Origin: UBA877 sp034436335
Lineage (GTDB): Bacteria > Chloroflexota > Anaerolineae > Anaerolineales > Villigracilaceae
Length of the DNA: 64,000 nt
Direction of reading: 5' to 3'
NCBI GenBank assembly: GCA_034436335.1
Contig: DAOTVO010000048.1
Coordinates: forward strand, 1 to 64,000
A program made the position numbers and the translations under genes. Positions 1 through 7,694 of the stretch are shown here, piece by piece (the stretch's first letter is position 1; every line of letters begins with the position of its first letter). The notes beneath the pieces were generated by a model. The model ran no database searches, was not told the DNA's origin, and worked only from the letters and a program-made list of their open reading frames with translations.

Positions 1-475
<475 letters not shown>

Positions 476-547
476 GCGTGGTGCGGAGAACTTGATACTG
501 TTCCACAAAATAATCAAGACTATTCAATCAGGACTTGTGAATAAGTC

Positions 548-667
548 TCTTTGGTGATTTGAGCGTCGAGGGTACACCCGGTCCCATCCCGAACCCGGAA
601 GTTAAGCTCGACAGCGCCGATGGTACTTGGCGGGCGACTGCCTGGGAGAGTAGGTCATTGCCAAAGG
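548..667 (+). rRNA. rrf: 5S ribosomal RNA
   Basis: The conserved 5S core GGTCCCATCCCGAACCCGGA lies at 580-599, followed by GAAGTTAAGC. The two ends are complementary (CTTTGG near 550 with CCAAAG near 661), forming the helix I stem that sets the boundaries. The gene lies about 75 bases after the 23S end on the same strand, the usual bacterial 23S-5S order. Ends are accurate to a few bases. Confidence 0.95.
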
Positions 668-685
668 GACTTTTCAATTTAACCC

Positions 686-717
686 GCCCCCCGTACAACA
701 AATCGGGGCTTTTTCGA
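686..717 (+). terminator. Intrinsic terminator of the rRNA operon
   Basis: A GC-rich stem (GCCCCCCG at 686 pairing with CGGGGC at 704) is followed by TTTTT and a T-rich run. It sits 20 bases before the ATG of typA, so it either ends the rRNA transcript or, if leaky, lets rRNA-driven transcription into typA. Confidence 0.8.
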
Positions 718-736
718 TTTTTTGGAAACTTTTTTC

Positions 737-2590
737 ATGCTCACCGAACGAACCGACCTCCGCAACATTGCTATTATCGCCCATGTTGACCATGGCAAAA
801 CTACCCTTGTGGACGGCCTCCTGCGCCAAGCGCGCGTCTTCCGCGTAAATCAACAGGTCGCCGAGCGCATCCTAGATTCCAATGACTTGGAACGCGAACG
901 CGGTATCACCATCCTCGCTAAAAATACCGCCATTACCCTTCCCGATGCCGATACCCACCAGACCGTCAAAATCAATATCATTGATACTCCCGGCCACGCC
1001 GACTTCGGCGGGGAAGTCGAACGGGTCATGAACATGGTGGACGGCGTCCTGCTCCTCGTTGACGCTGCCGAAGGCCCCATGCCGCAGACGCGCTTCGTCC
1101 TGAAGAAGGCCCTCGAACGCGGTCACAAAGCCGTCGTTGTCATCAACAAGGTTGACCGTAAGGATGCCGAACCCGCGCGCGTGCTTAACCAGACCTTTGA
1201 TTTGTTTATCGAACTCGGCGCCACCGATGAACAAGCAGATTTTCCCGTCATCTATGCCCAGGCGACCACCGGCCAGGCCGGGCTCACACCCGCGCTTGGC
1301 CCGGACCTCCAGCCGCTGTTTCGTGCCATCTTGAAACACATCCCCCCTCCGAAGGTAGACCTGGATGCCCCCTTGCAGATTCTCGTCACCAGCCTCGGCT
1401 ACGATGACTATCGCGGCGTCACGGTTTTAGGACGTGTCTTTGCCGGGCGGGTGCGCGCCGGGCAGGCGCTGGCGCGTGTCACTGCCGACGGGTCCCTCCG
1501 CGCCGAACGCGCTCGCTATCTCTATGTCCATCAGGGCTTGGAGAAGGTGGAAGTCGAAGAAGCCGAGGCGGGCGAAATCGTCAGCCTGGCCGGTTTGGAG
1601 GAGATTGCCATTGGCGACACCCTGACCGACCCCGCCGACCCGCGCCCGCTGCCGCGCATCAAGGTCGAAGAACCGACGGTGCGCATGACCTTCGGCGTCA
1701 ACACTTCGCCCTTTGCCGGCCGCGAAGGGAAATGGGGTACCTCGCGCAAATTGCGCGAGCGTCTCTTCGATGAGTTGCGCACCAACGTTGCCTTGCGCGT
1801 TGAGGAAACCGACAGCCCCGACACTTTCCTCGTCTCCGGACGCGGCGAATTGCATTTGGGAATCCTGATCGAAACCATGCGTCGCGAAGGCTATGAATTC
1901 CAGGTCTCCAGGCCGGAGGTCATCTTCCGCCGGGCGGACGACGGCACGCTGCTCGAACCCTACGAAGAAGTCCACATCGAGACCAGCAACGAGACAGTGG
2001 GGGTGGTGGTGGAAATGCTCGGGGCGCGGCGCGGCCGAATGGTGGACATGCAGGATACCGGTCAGGGGACGACGCGGCTGATTTATATTGCTCCGACGCG
2101 CGGCTTGCTCGGTTTCCGCTACCAGTTTCTGACCGCCACACGCGGCGCCGGGGTGATGCATACCGTCTTTCACGGTTATGACGAAATGGCCGGCCCGATG
2201 ACGACCCGCACAACGGCCTCGATTGTCGCCTGGGAGACGGGCGTTTCCACTTCATACGCCTTGAAGTCAGCCGAGGAACGCGGTACGCTGTTTATCGGCC
2301 CCGGTGTGGATGTGTATGAGGGAATGGTCATCGGCGAGGCCAACAAGGGCATGGAAGTGCCGTTCAACGTCTGCCGCAAGAAACACCTGACCAACGTCCG
2401 CGCGGCGCGCGGGGAGATGGAAATCCGCCTGACGCCGCCGCGCCAGATGAGCCTGGATGAGGCCATTGAGTACCTGGCCGAAGATGAACTGCTCGAAGTG
2501 ACCCCGCTTTCATTCCGCATCCGCAAGCGCATTTTGGATACTGATGAACGCGGCAAACAGGCCAAGAAGGCCAAAGAAATTCTAGAGTGA
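737..2590 (+). CDS. typA: Ribosome-associated GTPase TypA/BipA
   Basis: A translational GTPase that binds the 70S ribosome and helps stress and low-temperature growth and ribosome assembly. The 617-residue length is normal for TypA. The G1 loop AHVDHGKTT is at residues 15-23, switch I ERERGITI near 52, G3 DTPGHADF near 76 and G4 NKVD near 130; EF-G-like domains and the TypA-specific C-terminal region follow. I chose the ATG at 737, which gives the family-typical start MLTERTDLRN; a TTG at 722 would add five residues for which I see no support. There is no good Shine-Dalgarno sequence before the ATG. The gene starts only 20 bases after the rRNA terminator. Confidence 0.96.
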   Translation: MLTERTDLRNIAIIAHVDHGKTTLVDGLLRQARVFRVNQQVAERILDSNDLERERGITILAKNTAITLPDADTHQTVKINIIDTPGHADFGGEVERVMNMVDGVLLLVDAAEGPMPQTRFVLKKALERGHKAVVVINKVDRKDAEPARVLNQTFDLFIELGATDEQADFPVIYAQATTGQAGLTPALGPDLQPLFRAILKHIPPPKVDLDAPLQILVTSLGYDDYRGVTVLGRVFAGRVRAGQALARVTADGSLRAERARYLYVHQGLEKVEVEEAEAGEIVSLAGLEEIAIGDTLTDPADPRPLPRIKVEEPTVRMTFGVNTSPFAGREGKWGTSRKLRERLFDELRTNVALRVEETDSPDTFLVSGRGELHLGILIETMRREGYEFQVSRPEVIFRRADDGTLLEPYEEVHIETSNETVGVVVEMLGARRGRMVDMQDTGQGTTRLIYIAPTRGLLGFRYQFLTATRGAGVMHTVFHGYDEMAGPMTTRTTASIVAWETGVSTSYALKSAEERGTLFIGPGVDVYEGMVIGEANKGMEVPFNVCRKKHLTNVRAARGEMEIRLTPPRQMSLDEAIEYLAEDELLEVTPLSFRIRKRILDTDERGKQAKKAKEILE

Positions 2591-2631
2591 AAAAACTTCC
2601 CGCCAGTTGACCCTGGCGGGAAGTCTTTTTG
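2589..2631. terminator. Bidirectional intrinsic terminator between typA and the NUDIX gene
   Basis: A perfect 12-bp stem, ACTTCCCGCCAG at 2595 pairing with CTGGCGGGAAGT at 2613, is flanked by A6 on the left and CTTTTTG on the right. It can therefore terminate transcription from both sides. It lies between convergent typA (+) and the NUDIX gene (-). Confidence 0.92.
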
Positions 2632-2641
2632 TCATCAGTGA

Positions 2642-3118
2642 TTACCGAATGAAGGCTGCCTCCTGACCGGCGAGAGCGTCGCGTAATTGGGTGACGTGGT
2701 CGTGGAAAAGGTCCATCGCCAGGGCTTCTTCGAGCGGAACGAAGCGGATGTCGGTTGTCTCATTGCTCAAGCCGATTTCACCACCGAGACGCTCAACTAC
2801 AAAGGTCAGCACAATCATGTGCACACGGTTACCGTCGGGATAGACGATCAACTGGTCGGGGTCGCTATAAACGCCGATGAGGCGTTTCGCCTGGACGCGC
2901 AAGCCGGTCTCTTCGTAGAACTCGCGCTCGATGGACTCGGCGACCGATTCGCCTGCGTCTACCCGACCACCTGGTAAACACCATTGACCGTTGTCGCTGC
3001 GGCGGGTGAGCAGGACGCGCGAGCCGGTTTCATCGAGGAGCACAGCCGAACACCCCAGGCGCAGTTCTCCCTGCCGGGCGGCGCGAGGAGCGTGGAGGAT
3101 GTGAGTAGGGGAAGCCAT
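2642..3118 (-). CDS. NUDIX hydrolase
   Basis: A 158-residue protein with a full Nudix box: GGRVDAGESVAESIEREFYE followed by ETGL fits GX5EX7REUXEEXGU. Members hydrolyse nucleoside diphosphates linked to another moiety; the substrate cannot be read from the sequence. I started it at the ATG at 3118 (MASPTHIL), 4 bases after the stop of the tagatose-bisphosphate aldolase subunit gene; an upstream in-frame extension would run into that gene. The tight spacing suggests it is the last gene of the kinase/aldolase operon, possibly a housekeeping phosphatase carried with the sugar genes. Confidence 0.9.
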   Translation of the reverse strand: MASPTHILHAPRAARQGELRLGCSAVLLDETGSRVLLTRRSDNGQWCLPGGRVDAGESVAESIEREFYEETGLRVQAKRLIGVYSDPDQLIVYPDGNRVHMIVLTFVVERLGGEIGLSNETTDIRFVPLEEALAMDLFHDHVTQLRDALAGQEAAFIR

Positions 3119-3122
3119 ATTT

Positions 3123-4403
3123 TCAAGTTTCTCCGCACGCGGCGCGGTAATCTTCCAGCACGGCTTCAATCTTGTGGGAGAGGATGGCGGCGGGTTGGTT
3201 GGGAATGCGCCCCTGACGTATTTCGGGGCTGATTTCCGGCAGATATTGGCTGAGAAGTGTGATGGGCAGGGGAGCGGCGCGTTCCAGATTTTCGAGAAGT
3301 TTTTTGAGAGCGGCCTGCACGTCCGGCTCTCCCCAGTAGTAGCGGACGCGGTCGCTCAAACTGTATTTGCGCGCCAATGCCAGCTGGCGTTCATCGCCGC
3401 GGTAATGTCTTTTCCAGTGGGCCGGCTCGCGCAACATGGCCGCATCCAGCGTCTCAATTAAACGTGAACGCTCTTCCGGTGGGAAGAGCTCACTTTCAAT
3501 CATGGCCAGGGTGAAGACTGCTTCGCGGAAGGCAAAGGTCAGCGCCGGCCCGACCTTGAGAATGGCGAAGTGGTCGCGCACCAGGGCGGTCAACTTTTCC
3601 CGCGTCTGATAATCGGTGGAATGGGCCTCATAAACAAAAGGCGTGCTCTCACAAAAACGCGCCAGCGGACGTGCGGCGGCGGGATCGTACTCGTGGATGA
3701 AACTATCGCCGAACTCGACTCCCGGCTGGACGACCAGAGCGATGACGCGTTCCCAGGCGGATTCCAGCCCCGCTTCAAAGAAGGCGGCGCGTGTGACCTC
3801 AAGGGTGCGTTGCGCTTCCTCGACCGGCGTCACGCGCAGGCTGTCGTGGGGGTCGGTTGCCCCGCCCGGAGGGGGGACCTCGGTGCCGATCACGTAGCGG
3901 AGGGGGAAGGAGGGGGCAGGCAATTGGGCGAAGGTCTCCTCGGCGATTTTGGCCAGCCAGGCAGCGCGACGGGCGATGAGTTCTGGCTCCAGTGGGCGGT
4001 CGGGGTCGTCATCGCCTAATTTCATACTGGTATCCAGATGAATCTTGGTGTAGCCGGCTTGGACGTAGGCGCGTACCATCTCTGCAGCCCGCGCCATGGC
4101 GCGCTCGATGGGGCTGGTTTGCCAGGGAGAAGGGCCAAGGTGGTCGCCGCCCAGAATCAACTTTTCTTGCGGAAAGCCGTTTTCGGCAGCGATGGCGCGC
4201 ACAAAGCGAACGAAATCTGCCGGGGTCATGCCGGTGTAGCCGCCGAATTGATTGACCTGGTTACAGGTGGATTCGACCAGTACAGGCAAGTTCCCCTGCA
4301 GGGCTGTCTTGAGTACCCAGGGATGGGCGGAGCAAATGGATGGTATGCCGCGCGCTTCTCCGCGTTTATGGGCCTGAAGGATTTCATCAAGTGGATGGAA
4401 CAT
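3123..4403 (-). CDS. kbaZ: D-tagatose-1,6-bisphosphate aldolase subunit, GatZ/KbaZ family
   Basis: A 426-residue protein, the same length as KbaZ. It shows family stretches such as SICSAHPWVL, ESTCNQVNQFGGYTGM, LGGDHLGPSPW and YEAHSTDYQT. In enterobacteria this subunit supports the class II aldolase KbaY/GatY, which splits tagatose-1,6-bisphosphate into dihydroxyacetone phosphate and glyceraldehyde 3-phosphate. The start at 4403 is set by a strong AGGAGG about 8 bases upstream; the reading frame stays open further upstream only as an artefact over the kinase gene. It overlaps the PfkB gene by 17 bases, indicating translational coupling. No KbaY partner is in the window; a class I LacD-like aldolase is encoded two genes upstream instead. 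Confidence 0.93.
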   Translation of the reverse strand: MFHPLDEILQAHKRGEARGIPSICSAHPWVLKTALQGNLPVLVESTCNQVNQFGGYTGMTPADFVRFVRAIAAENGFPQEKLILGGDHLGPSPWQTSPIERAMARAAEMVRAYVQAGYTKIHLDTSMKLGDDDPDRPLEPELIARRAAWLAKIAEETFAQLPAPSFPLRYVIGTEVPPPGGATDPHDSLRVTPVEEAQRTLEVTRAAFFEAGLESAWERVIALVVQPGVEFGDSFIHEYDPAAARPLARFCESTPFVYEAHSTDYQTREKLTALVRDHFAILKVGPALTFAFREAVFTLAMIESELFPPEERSRLIETLDAAMLREPAHWKRHYRGDERQLALARKYSLSDRVRYYWGEPDVQAALKKLLENLERAAPLPITLLSQYLPEISPEIRQGRIPNQPAAILSHKIEAVLEDYRAACGET

Positions 4404-5310
4404 AACGAAGTGCCTCCTGCAGTGTTGGTTGAGCGGCTGTTCCCCCTGCAGCCTGGGTGGAAAGGGCGCCACAGACGGTTGCCAGGCGCAGGGATTGTTC
4501 GAGTGGCCAGGCGTGGAGGAAGCCGTAAAGGAAGGCGGCGTTGAAGGTGTCGCCTGCGCCGACGGTATCCACGACCGCGACCGGAATCGAGCCGACCCTG
4601 ACCATCCGGCCCTCGCTGACGCCCAGCGCCCCTTCGGGGCCGAGTTTGACGGCGACCGTGCCGGCCCGTTCGGCCAGGCGTTCGGCGGCGGTTTCGACCT
4701 CGTCGCTGCCGGCCAGGGCGCAGGCCTCGGCGCGGTTAGGGAGAAAAACGTCCACAAGCGGCAGCAAATCGAGCACGCTGCGCCACTCGCCGGCCGGATC
4801 CCAGTTGGTGTCGAGGGAGATGGTCAGGCCGAGGGCGCGGGCGCGGGCGAAGAGGTCGGGCAGGCCGGGGCGCAGGGCGTCTTGCAGAAAGTAGGAGGCC
4901 ACATGCAGGTGACGGGCGCGCCCCAGCAGGTCGTCGGTCACGTCTTCGGCGCGCAGAGCGGAGATCGCACCGGGAAAGGTGAGCATGGCGCGGTCGTTGC
5001 CCTTGTTCAGGATGACGGTCAGGCCGGTCTGTTGGGCCGGGTCGAGATGCACGGGGGAGACGTCCACGCCGCGCCGGGTCATCTCATCGAGCATGAAGCG
5101 GCCAAAGAGATCATCGCCGCAGACGCCGACAAAGGCCACGCGCAGGCCGAGCCTTGCTGCGCCGCAGGCGGTGATGACCGAGGACGAGCCAACCGTCAGC
5201 GCGGCCGAGTCGACCAGTTTCTCGACCTGACCGAACTGCGGTTCGACGTCGCCGGAAAGGATGAGGTCGGGGTTGATTTCGCCGGGGATCAATAAGTCGA
5301 GTAGTCGCAT
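4387..5310 (-). CDS. PfkB-family carbohydrate kinase (probable tagatose-6-phosphate kinase)
   Basis: A 307-residue ribokinase-fold kinase. The C-terminal PfkB signature DTVGAGDTFNAAFLYGF holds the catalytic Asp and the anion-hole GAGD; an N-terminal Gly-rich segment (GSSSVITACGAARLG) is also typical. It lies between two tagatose-bisphosphate aldolase-type genes, so phosphorylation of tagatose 6-phosphate (LacC/AgaZ-like role) is the most economical reading, but fructose or other sugar phosphates are possible. The ATG at 5310 has no Shine-Dalgarno; instead a short tandem repeat of AGTCGGAT type abuts it. The 3' end overlaps kbaZ by 17 bases. Confidence 0.85.
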   Translation of the reverse strand: MRLLDLLIPGEINPDLILSGDVEPQFGQVEKLVDSAALTVGSSSVITACGAARLGLRVAFVGVCGDDLFGRFMLDEMTRRGVDVSPVHLDPAQQTGLTVILNKGNDRAMLTFPGAISALRAEDVTDDLLGRARHLHVASYFLQDALRPGLPDLFARARALGLTISLDTNWDPAGEWRSVLDLLPLVDVFLPNRAEACALAGSDEVETAAERLAERAGTVAVKLGPEGALGVSEGRMVRVGSIPVAVVDTVGAGDTFNAAFLYGFLHAWPLEQSLRLATVCGALSTQAAGGTAAQPTLQEALRYVPST

Positions 5311-5350
5311 AGTCTGTAGTCGGATAGTCTGCGGTCTGTTGTCTGCCGTC
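5308..5350. repeat. Degenerate 7-8 bp tandem repeat (AGTCGGAT / AGTCTG type)
   Basis: The stretch reads as imperfect copies of AGTCTGT and AGTCGGAT. It fills the space between the PfkB start codon and the upstream aldolase gene and replaces any ribosome binding site. A related array lies at 22293-22325 before another gene of the same locus. Confidence 0.7.
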
Positions 5351-5356
5351 CGTTGT

Positions 5357-6301
5357 CTAATAGGTTTTGTACCAGTCGAAGGGGGCTTCGGTGGCGTAGA
5401 AATCCGTCCAGGGGCGGGCGAGGGCCTGACAGAGGGCGTTGAGGCGCAGCAGGCGCTCGCGGGCCGCGCCGCGCAGGAAGTCGAGGCGCTCCTGACCTTC
5501 GAGATGCACAGCCTCCTGCCAGACGGCGCGCCCGACGGCAACTCCGCTTGCTCCGGCCTGACAGGCGGCGGCTGCCTGGCGCAGGTAGGTCTCGAAGGCG
5601 ACCGCGGCGGAGAGGACAATCCAGGGGACACGGCTGGCGGCGTTCAGGTCGGCGCAGGCAGCGGCCCACTCGGATTCGGGGGAATCGGCAGCGAGTGGAA
5701 ATTCGGCCTTGAGCAGGTCCACGCCGGGGAGGGCGGTCAAGCGGCGGGCGGTCTCGACCACGAGGCGGCGTTTCTCCTCGGCGGGAAGTTTCTCGCCCGT
5801 GAGCGGGTAGGAGAGCGGTTCGAGCATCAGCGCCAGGTCATACTTTTGGCATTCGGCGGCCACTTTAGCAGTGAATTCTTCGATTTCGGCGGCGGCGGGC
5901 GAATCGGGGTGGTAATAGACGAGCAGTTTGGCCATCTGGGCGCCCATGCGTTTGGCCTTTTCCACGCTCCAGCCGGGGAGGAGTTGCGCTTTGCGGGCGG
6001 TCGGTTCGCCGGTGTAGCCGGTGGATTCGAGAGCCGTCACCAGCCCGCGGTCGCCGGGCAGGGCGCCGGCGGCGATGGCCTGGGCGGCGGAGACTTCCGG
6101 GTCGAGCAGGACGCCGGTGGCCAGGTCCGCGAGCGCCGAGACGACTTCCAGTTTGAAGCGCGAGAGTTCGGCGTCCTCCTGAAAGCGCGGGTTGGCGCGG
6201 CGCAGGTTCTGGCGATGGTCGAGGGCGAGGAAGGTGAACGTGCCGCGCGGGGAGGCGGTTTGCTGCAGGGAGCGGAATTTGGCGAGGGAGAGGTGATTCA
6301 T
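5357..6301 (-). CDS. lacD: Class I tagatose-1,6-bisphosphate aldolase (LacD-like)
   Basis: A 314-residue TIM-barrel aldolase of the LacD/YihT type. Recognisable elements are FLALDHRQNL near residue 25, ESTGYTGEP, LLVYYHPDSP, LEPLSYP and LLKAEFPL near 195, where the Lys is the expected Schiff-base residue, and the terminal barrel segment GASGVAVGRAVWQEAV. The family cleaves tagatose 1,6-bisphosphate (LacD) or 6-deoxy-6-sulfofructose 1-phosphate (YihT); the KbaZ and PfkB neighbours favour tagatose bisphosphate. It is the first gene of the minus-strand group after the divergent hicAB pair. Confidence 0.85.
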   Translation of the reverse strand: MNHLSLAKFRSLQQTASPRGTFTFLALDHRQNLRRANPRFQEDAELSRFKLEVVSALADLATGVLLDPEVSAAQAIAAGALPGDRGLVTALESTGYTGEPTARKAQLLPGWSVEKAKRMGAQMAKLLVYYHPDSPAAAEIEEFTAKVAAECQKYDLALMLEPLSYPLTGEKLPAEEKRRLVVETARRLTALPGVDLLKAEFPLAADSPESEWAAACADLNAASRVPWIVLSAAVAFETYLRQAAAACQAGASGVAVGRAVWQEAVHLEGQERLDFLRGAARERLLRLNALCQALARPWTDFYATEAPFDWYKTY

Positions 6302-6332
6302 ACGTCAAGTGCTCCAGCGTGAAGAATAGGCG

Positions 6333-6338
6333 TATAAT
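6333..6338 (+). promoter_or_regulatory. -10 element of the hicAB promoter
   Basis: A perfect TATAAT lies 8 bases before the hicA ATG. The expected transcription start falls at or next to the ATG, so the hicA message would be leaderless or nearly so. The -35 region is weak. Confidence 0.55.
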
Positions 6339-6346
6339 TACTTTGC

Positions 6347-6598
6347 ATGACAAAACTCAAGAAAATCTTGACCAAAGTGTTTTCAGGCTCCAAGAACATC
6401 GCCTTTGGCGATTTTGTTCTGCTCGTTGAGGGATTCGGGTTTCGCCTTTCCCGCATCAACGGCAGTCATCATATTTTCGTACATGAGGATATCAAAGAAC
6501 TGGTCAATTTACAAAATGTAGACGGTCAAGTGAAACCTTATCAAGTGCGTCAGTTCATGGAACTTGTCGAACGGTATAATCTCCATCTGGAGGAATGA
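6347..6598 (+). CDS. hicA: HicA-family mRNA interferase toxin
   Basis: An 83-residue basic protein with the HicA double-stranded-RNA-binding fold pattern: FVLLVEGFGFRLSRINGSHH, where the GSHHIF segment contains the catalytic His, followed by VKPYQVRQFM. HicA toxins cleave mRNA independently of the ribosome and are neutralised by HicB. The stop codon overlaps a possible ATG of the next gene (ATGA), and the pair is the only plus-strand unit within the surrounding minus-strand sugar locus, suggesting insertion as a cassette. Confidence 0.92.
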   Translation: MTKLKKILTKVFSGSKNIAFGDFVLLVEGFGFRLSRINGSHHIFVHEDIKELVNLQNVDGQVKPYQVRQFMELVERYNLHLEE

Positions 6599-6600
6599 CC

Positions 6601-6837
6601 ATGAAAGATTATCACATTAATATTTTTTATAGCGAAGAAGACGGCGGGTATATTGCCGATATCCCTGATCTGGTTCATTGCTCCGCTTTTGGGCGGACGC
6701 CAGAAGAAGCCCTGGCTGAGGCGCTACGCGCGAAACAGGCCTGGCTGGAAGCGGCGCGGGCAGAGGGAAAACCTATTCCGGCGCCGCGATATCGTCCCAT
6801 TATTTATCAGGTGCCAAATCTCATTTCAACCGACTAA
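6601..6837 (+). CDS. hicB: HicB-family antitoxin
   Basis: A 78-residue HicB partial RNase H-fold domain: YHINIFYSEEDGGYIADIPD and then the helix EEALAEALRAKQAWLEAA. No separate DNA-binding domain is visible; it may bind DNA poorly or use another regulator. GGAGG at 6589-6593 lies 7 bases before the ATG at 6601 but only one base before the ATG at 6595, so 6601 is the better start. It follows hicA directly and is closed by a strong terminator. Confidence 0.92.
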   Translation: MKDYHINIFYSEEDGGYIADIPDLVHCSAFGRTPEEALAEALRAKQAWLEAARAEGKPIPAPRYRPIIYQVPNLISTD

Positions 6838-6842
6838 CTCAA

Positions 6843-6869
6843 CCCTGCCCCTGTGGCAGGGATTTTTTT
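6843..6869 (+). terminator. Intrinsic terminator after hicAB
   Basis: A CCCTGCC stem pairing with GGCAGGG across a 5-base loop is followed by T7. It ends the plus-strand hicAB transcript just before the convergent GH114 gene. Confidence 0.93.
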
Positions 6870-6896
6870 ATCGTCAAGAGATACCTCGCTATCGAA

Positions 6897-7694
6897 TCAC
6901 GGGCAAGTCTGCCGCCAGGCGGTCAGGATGCGCGGCTTGAGGATGAAACTGATGTTGTGCGCCCGGCCCCACTCGCAGGCGGCGGCGAAATCAACCGGCA
7001 TGTCGGTATATTCGGCGGCAAAGACGGCTTTGCCCGCTTCGATGAAGGGCAGCATTTGCTCAACCCAATTGTAATAGAAAGCGTCTTCGGTGATGGCGAA
7101 ATCGAAGAAGTCGAGCGAGTCGGCGATCATCTCGGGGGCGTTCTTGAGGCCGATGGCCAGGCCGCGGGCGTGGGCCTCCTCGGCCAGCCAGCGGGCGTAG
7201 GCCAGTTGGTCGGCGTAGGTGAGCGGAAAGCCGGTGCGGTTGGTGTAGATTTCGATGTTGTCGGGTTCGACGCCGTCAAAGCCTTTGGCAGCGCACAGGT
7301 CGAGGCGGGCGCGCATAATCGGCGCCAGCAGGTCGAGGCGGCGGATGTCGAGCCAGCGTTCGCCGGGCCAGCCGTCATAGTCGCGGCCCAGGACTTCTTC
7401 GGGGAACTGATCGGCGTCGGGACGCCAGTCTTCCCACGAGCCGACCGAAATGTAGCACAGGACGCGCACGCCGCGGGCGTGGAGTGCGTCAATGACCTCC
7501 TGCGGCGCGTAGAGGTCAATGTCATAGACTTCGGCCTCGATGGAGGTGTCCACTTCTTCATCGAGTTGCCATTGCCAGGTCAGGCCGGGGGCCGGACGCC
7601 ACCAGTCCGCGGCGGGGGGAGGGGAGGAGAGGGCGGGGGTCATGGGGGCAGGCTCGAGGTCAGGGGCGCAGGAGGCGAGGAGGAGAAAGGCCAA
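6897..7694 (-). CDS. Endo-alpha-1,4-polygalactosaminidase-like protein (GH114/TM1410 family), probable lipoprotein
   Basis: A 265-residue TIM-barrel protein of the GH114 type. Family landmarks are TWQWQLDE, VYDIDLYA, VLCYISVGSWEDWRPD, GFDGVEPDNIEIY with the acidic active-site cluster, and LAIGLKNAPEM. GH114 enzymes, such as fungal Ega3, cut alpha-1,4-linked galactosamine polymers. A lipobox (LLLASCAPD) is present, but the only start is a TTG at 7694 giving a signal of 8 residues without a positive charge; an in-frame stop lies 42 bases upstream. A palindromic repeat at 7706 sits exactly where a normal signal peptide would begin, so the true N-terminus may have been damaged. It overlaps the GH4 gene by 55 bases. 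Confidence 0.82.
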   Translation of the reverse strand: MAFLLLASCAPDLEPAPMTPALSSPPPAADWWRPAPGLTWQWQLDEEVDTSIEAEVYDIDLYAPQEVIDALHARGVRVLCYISVGSWEDWRPDADQFPEEVLGRDYDGWPGERWLDIRRLDLLAPIMRARLDLCAAKGFDGVEPDNIEIYTNRTGFPLTYADQLAYARWLAEEAHARGLAIGLKNAPEMIADSLDFFDFAITEDAFYYNWVEQMLPFIEAGKAVFAAEYTDMPVDFAAACEWGRAHNISFILKPRILTAWRQTCP

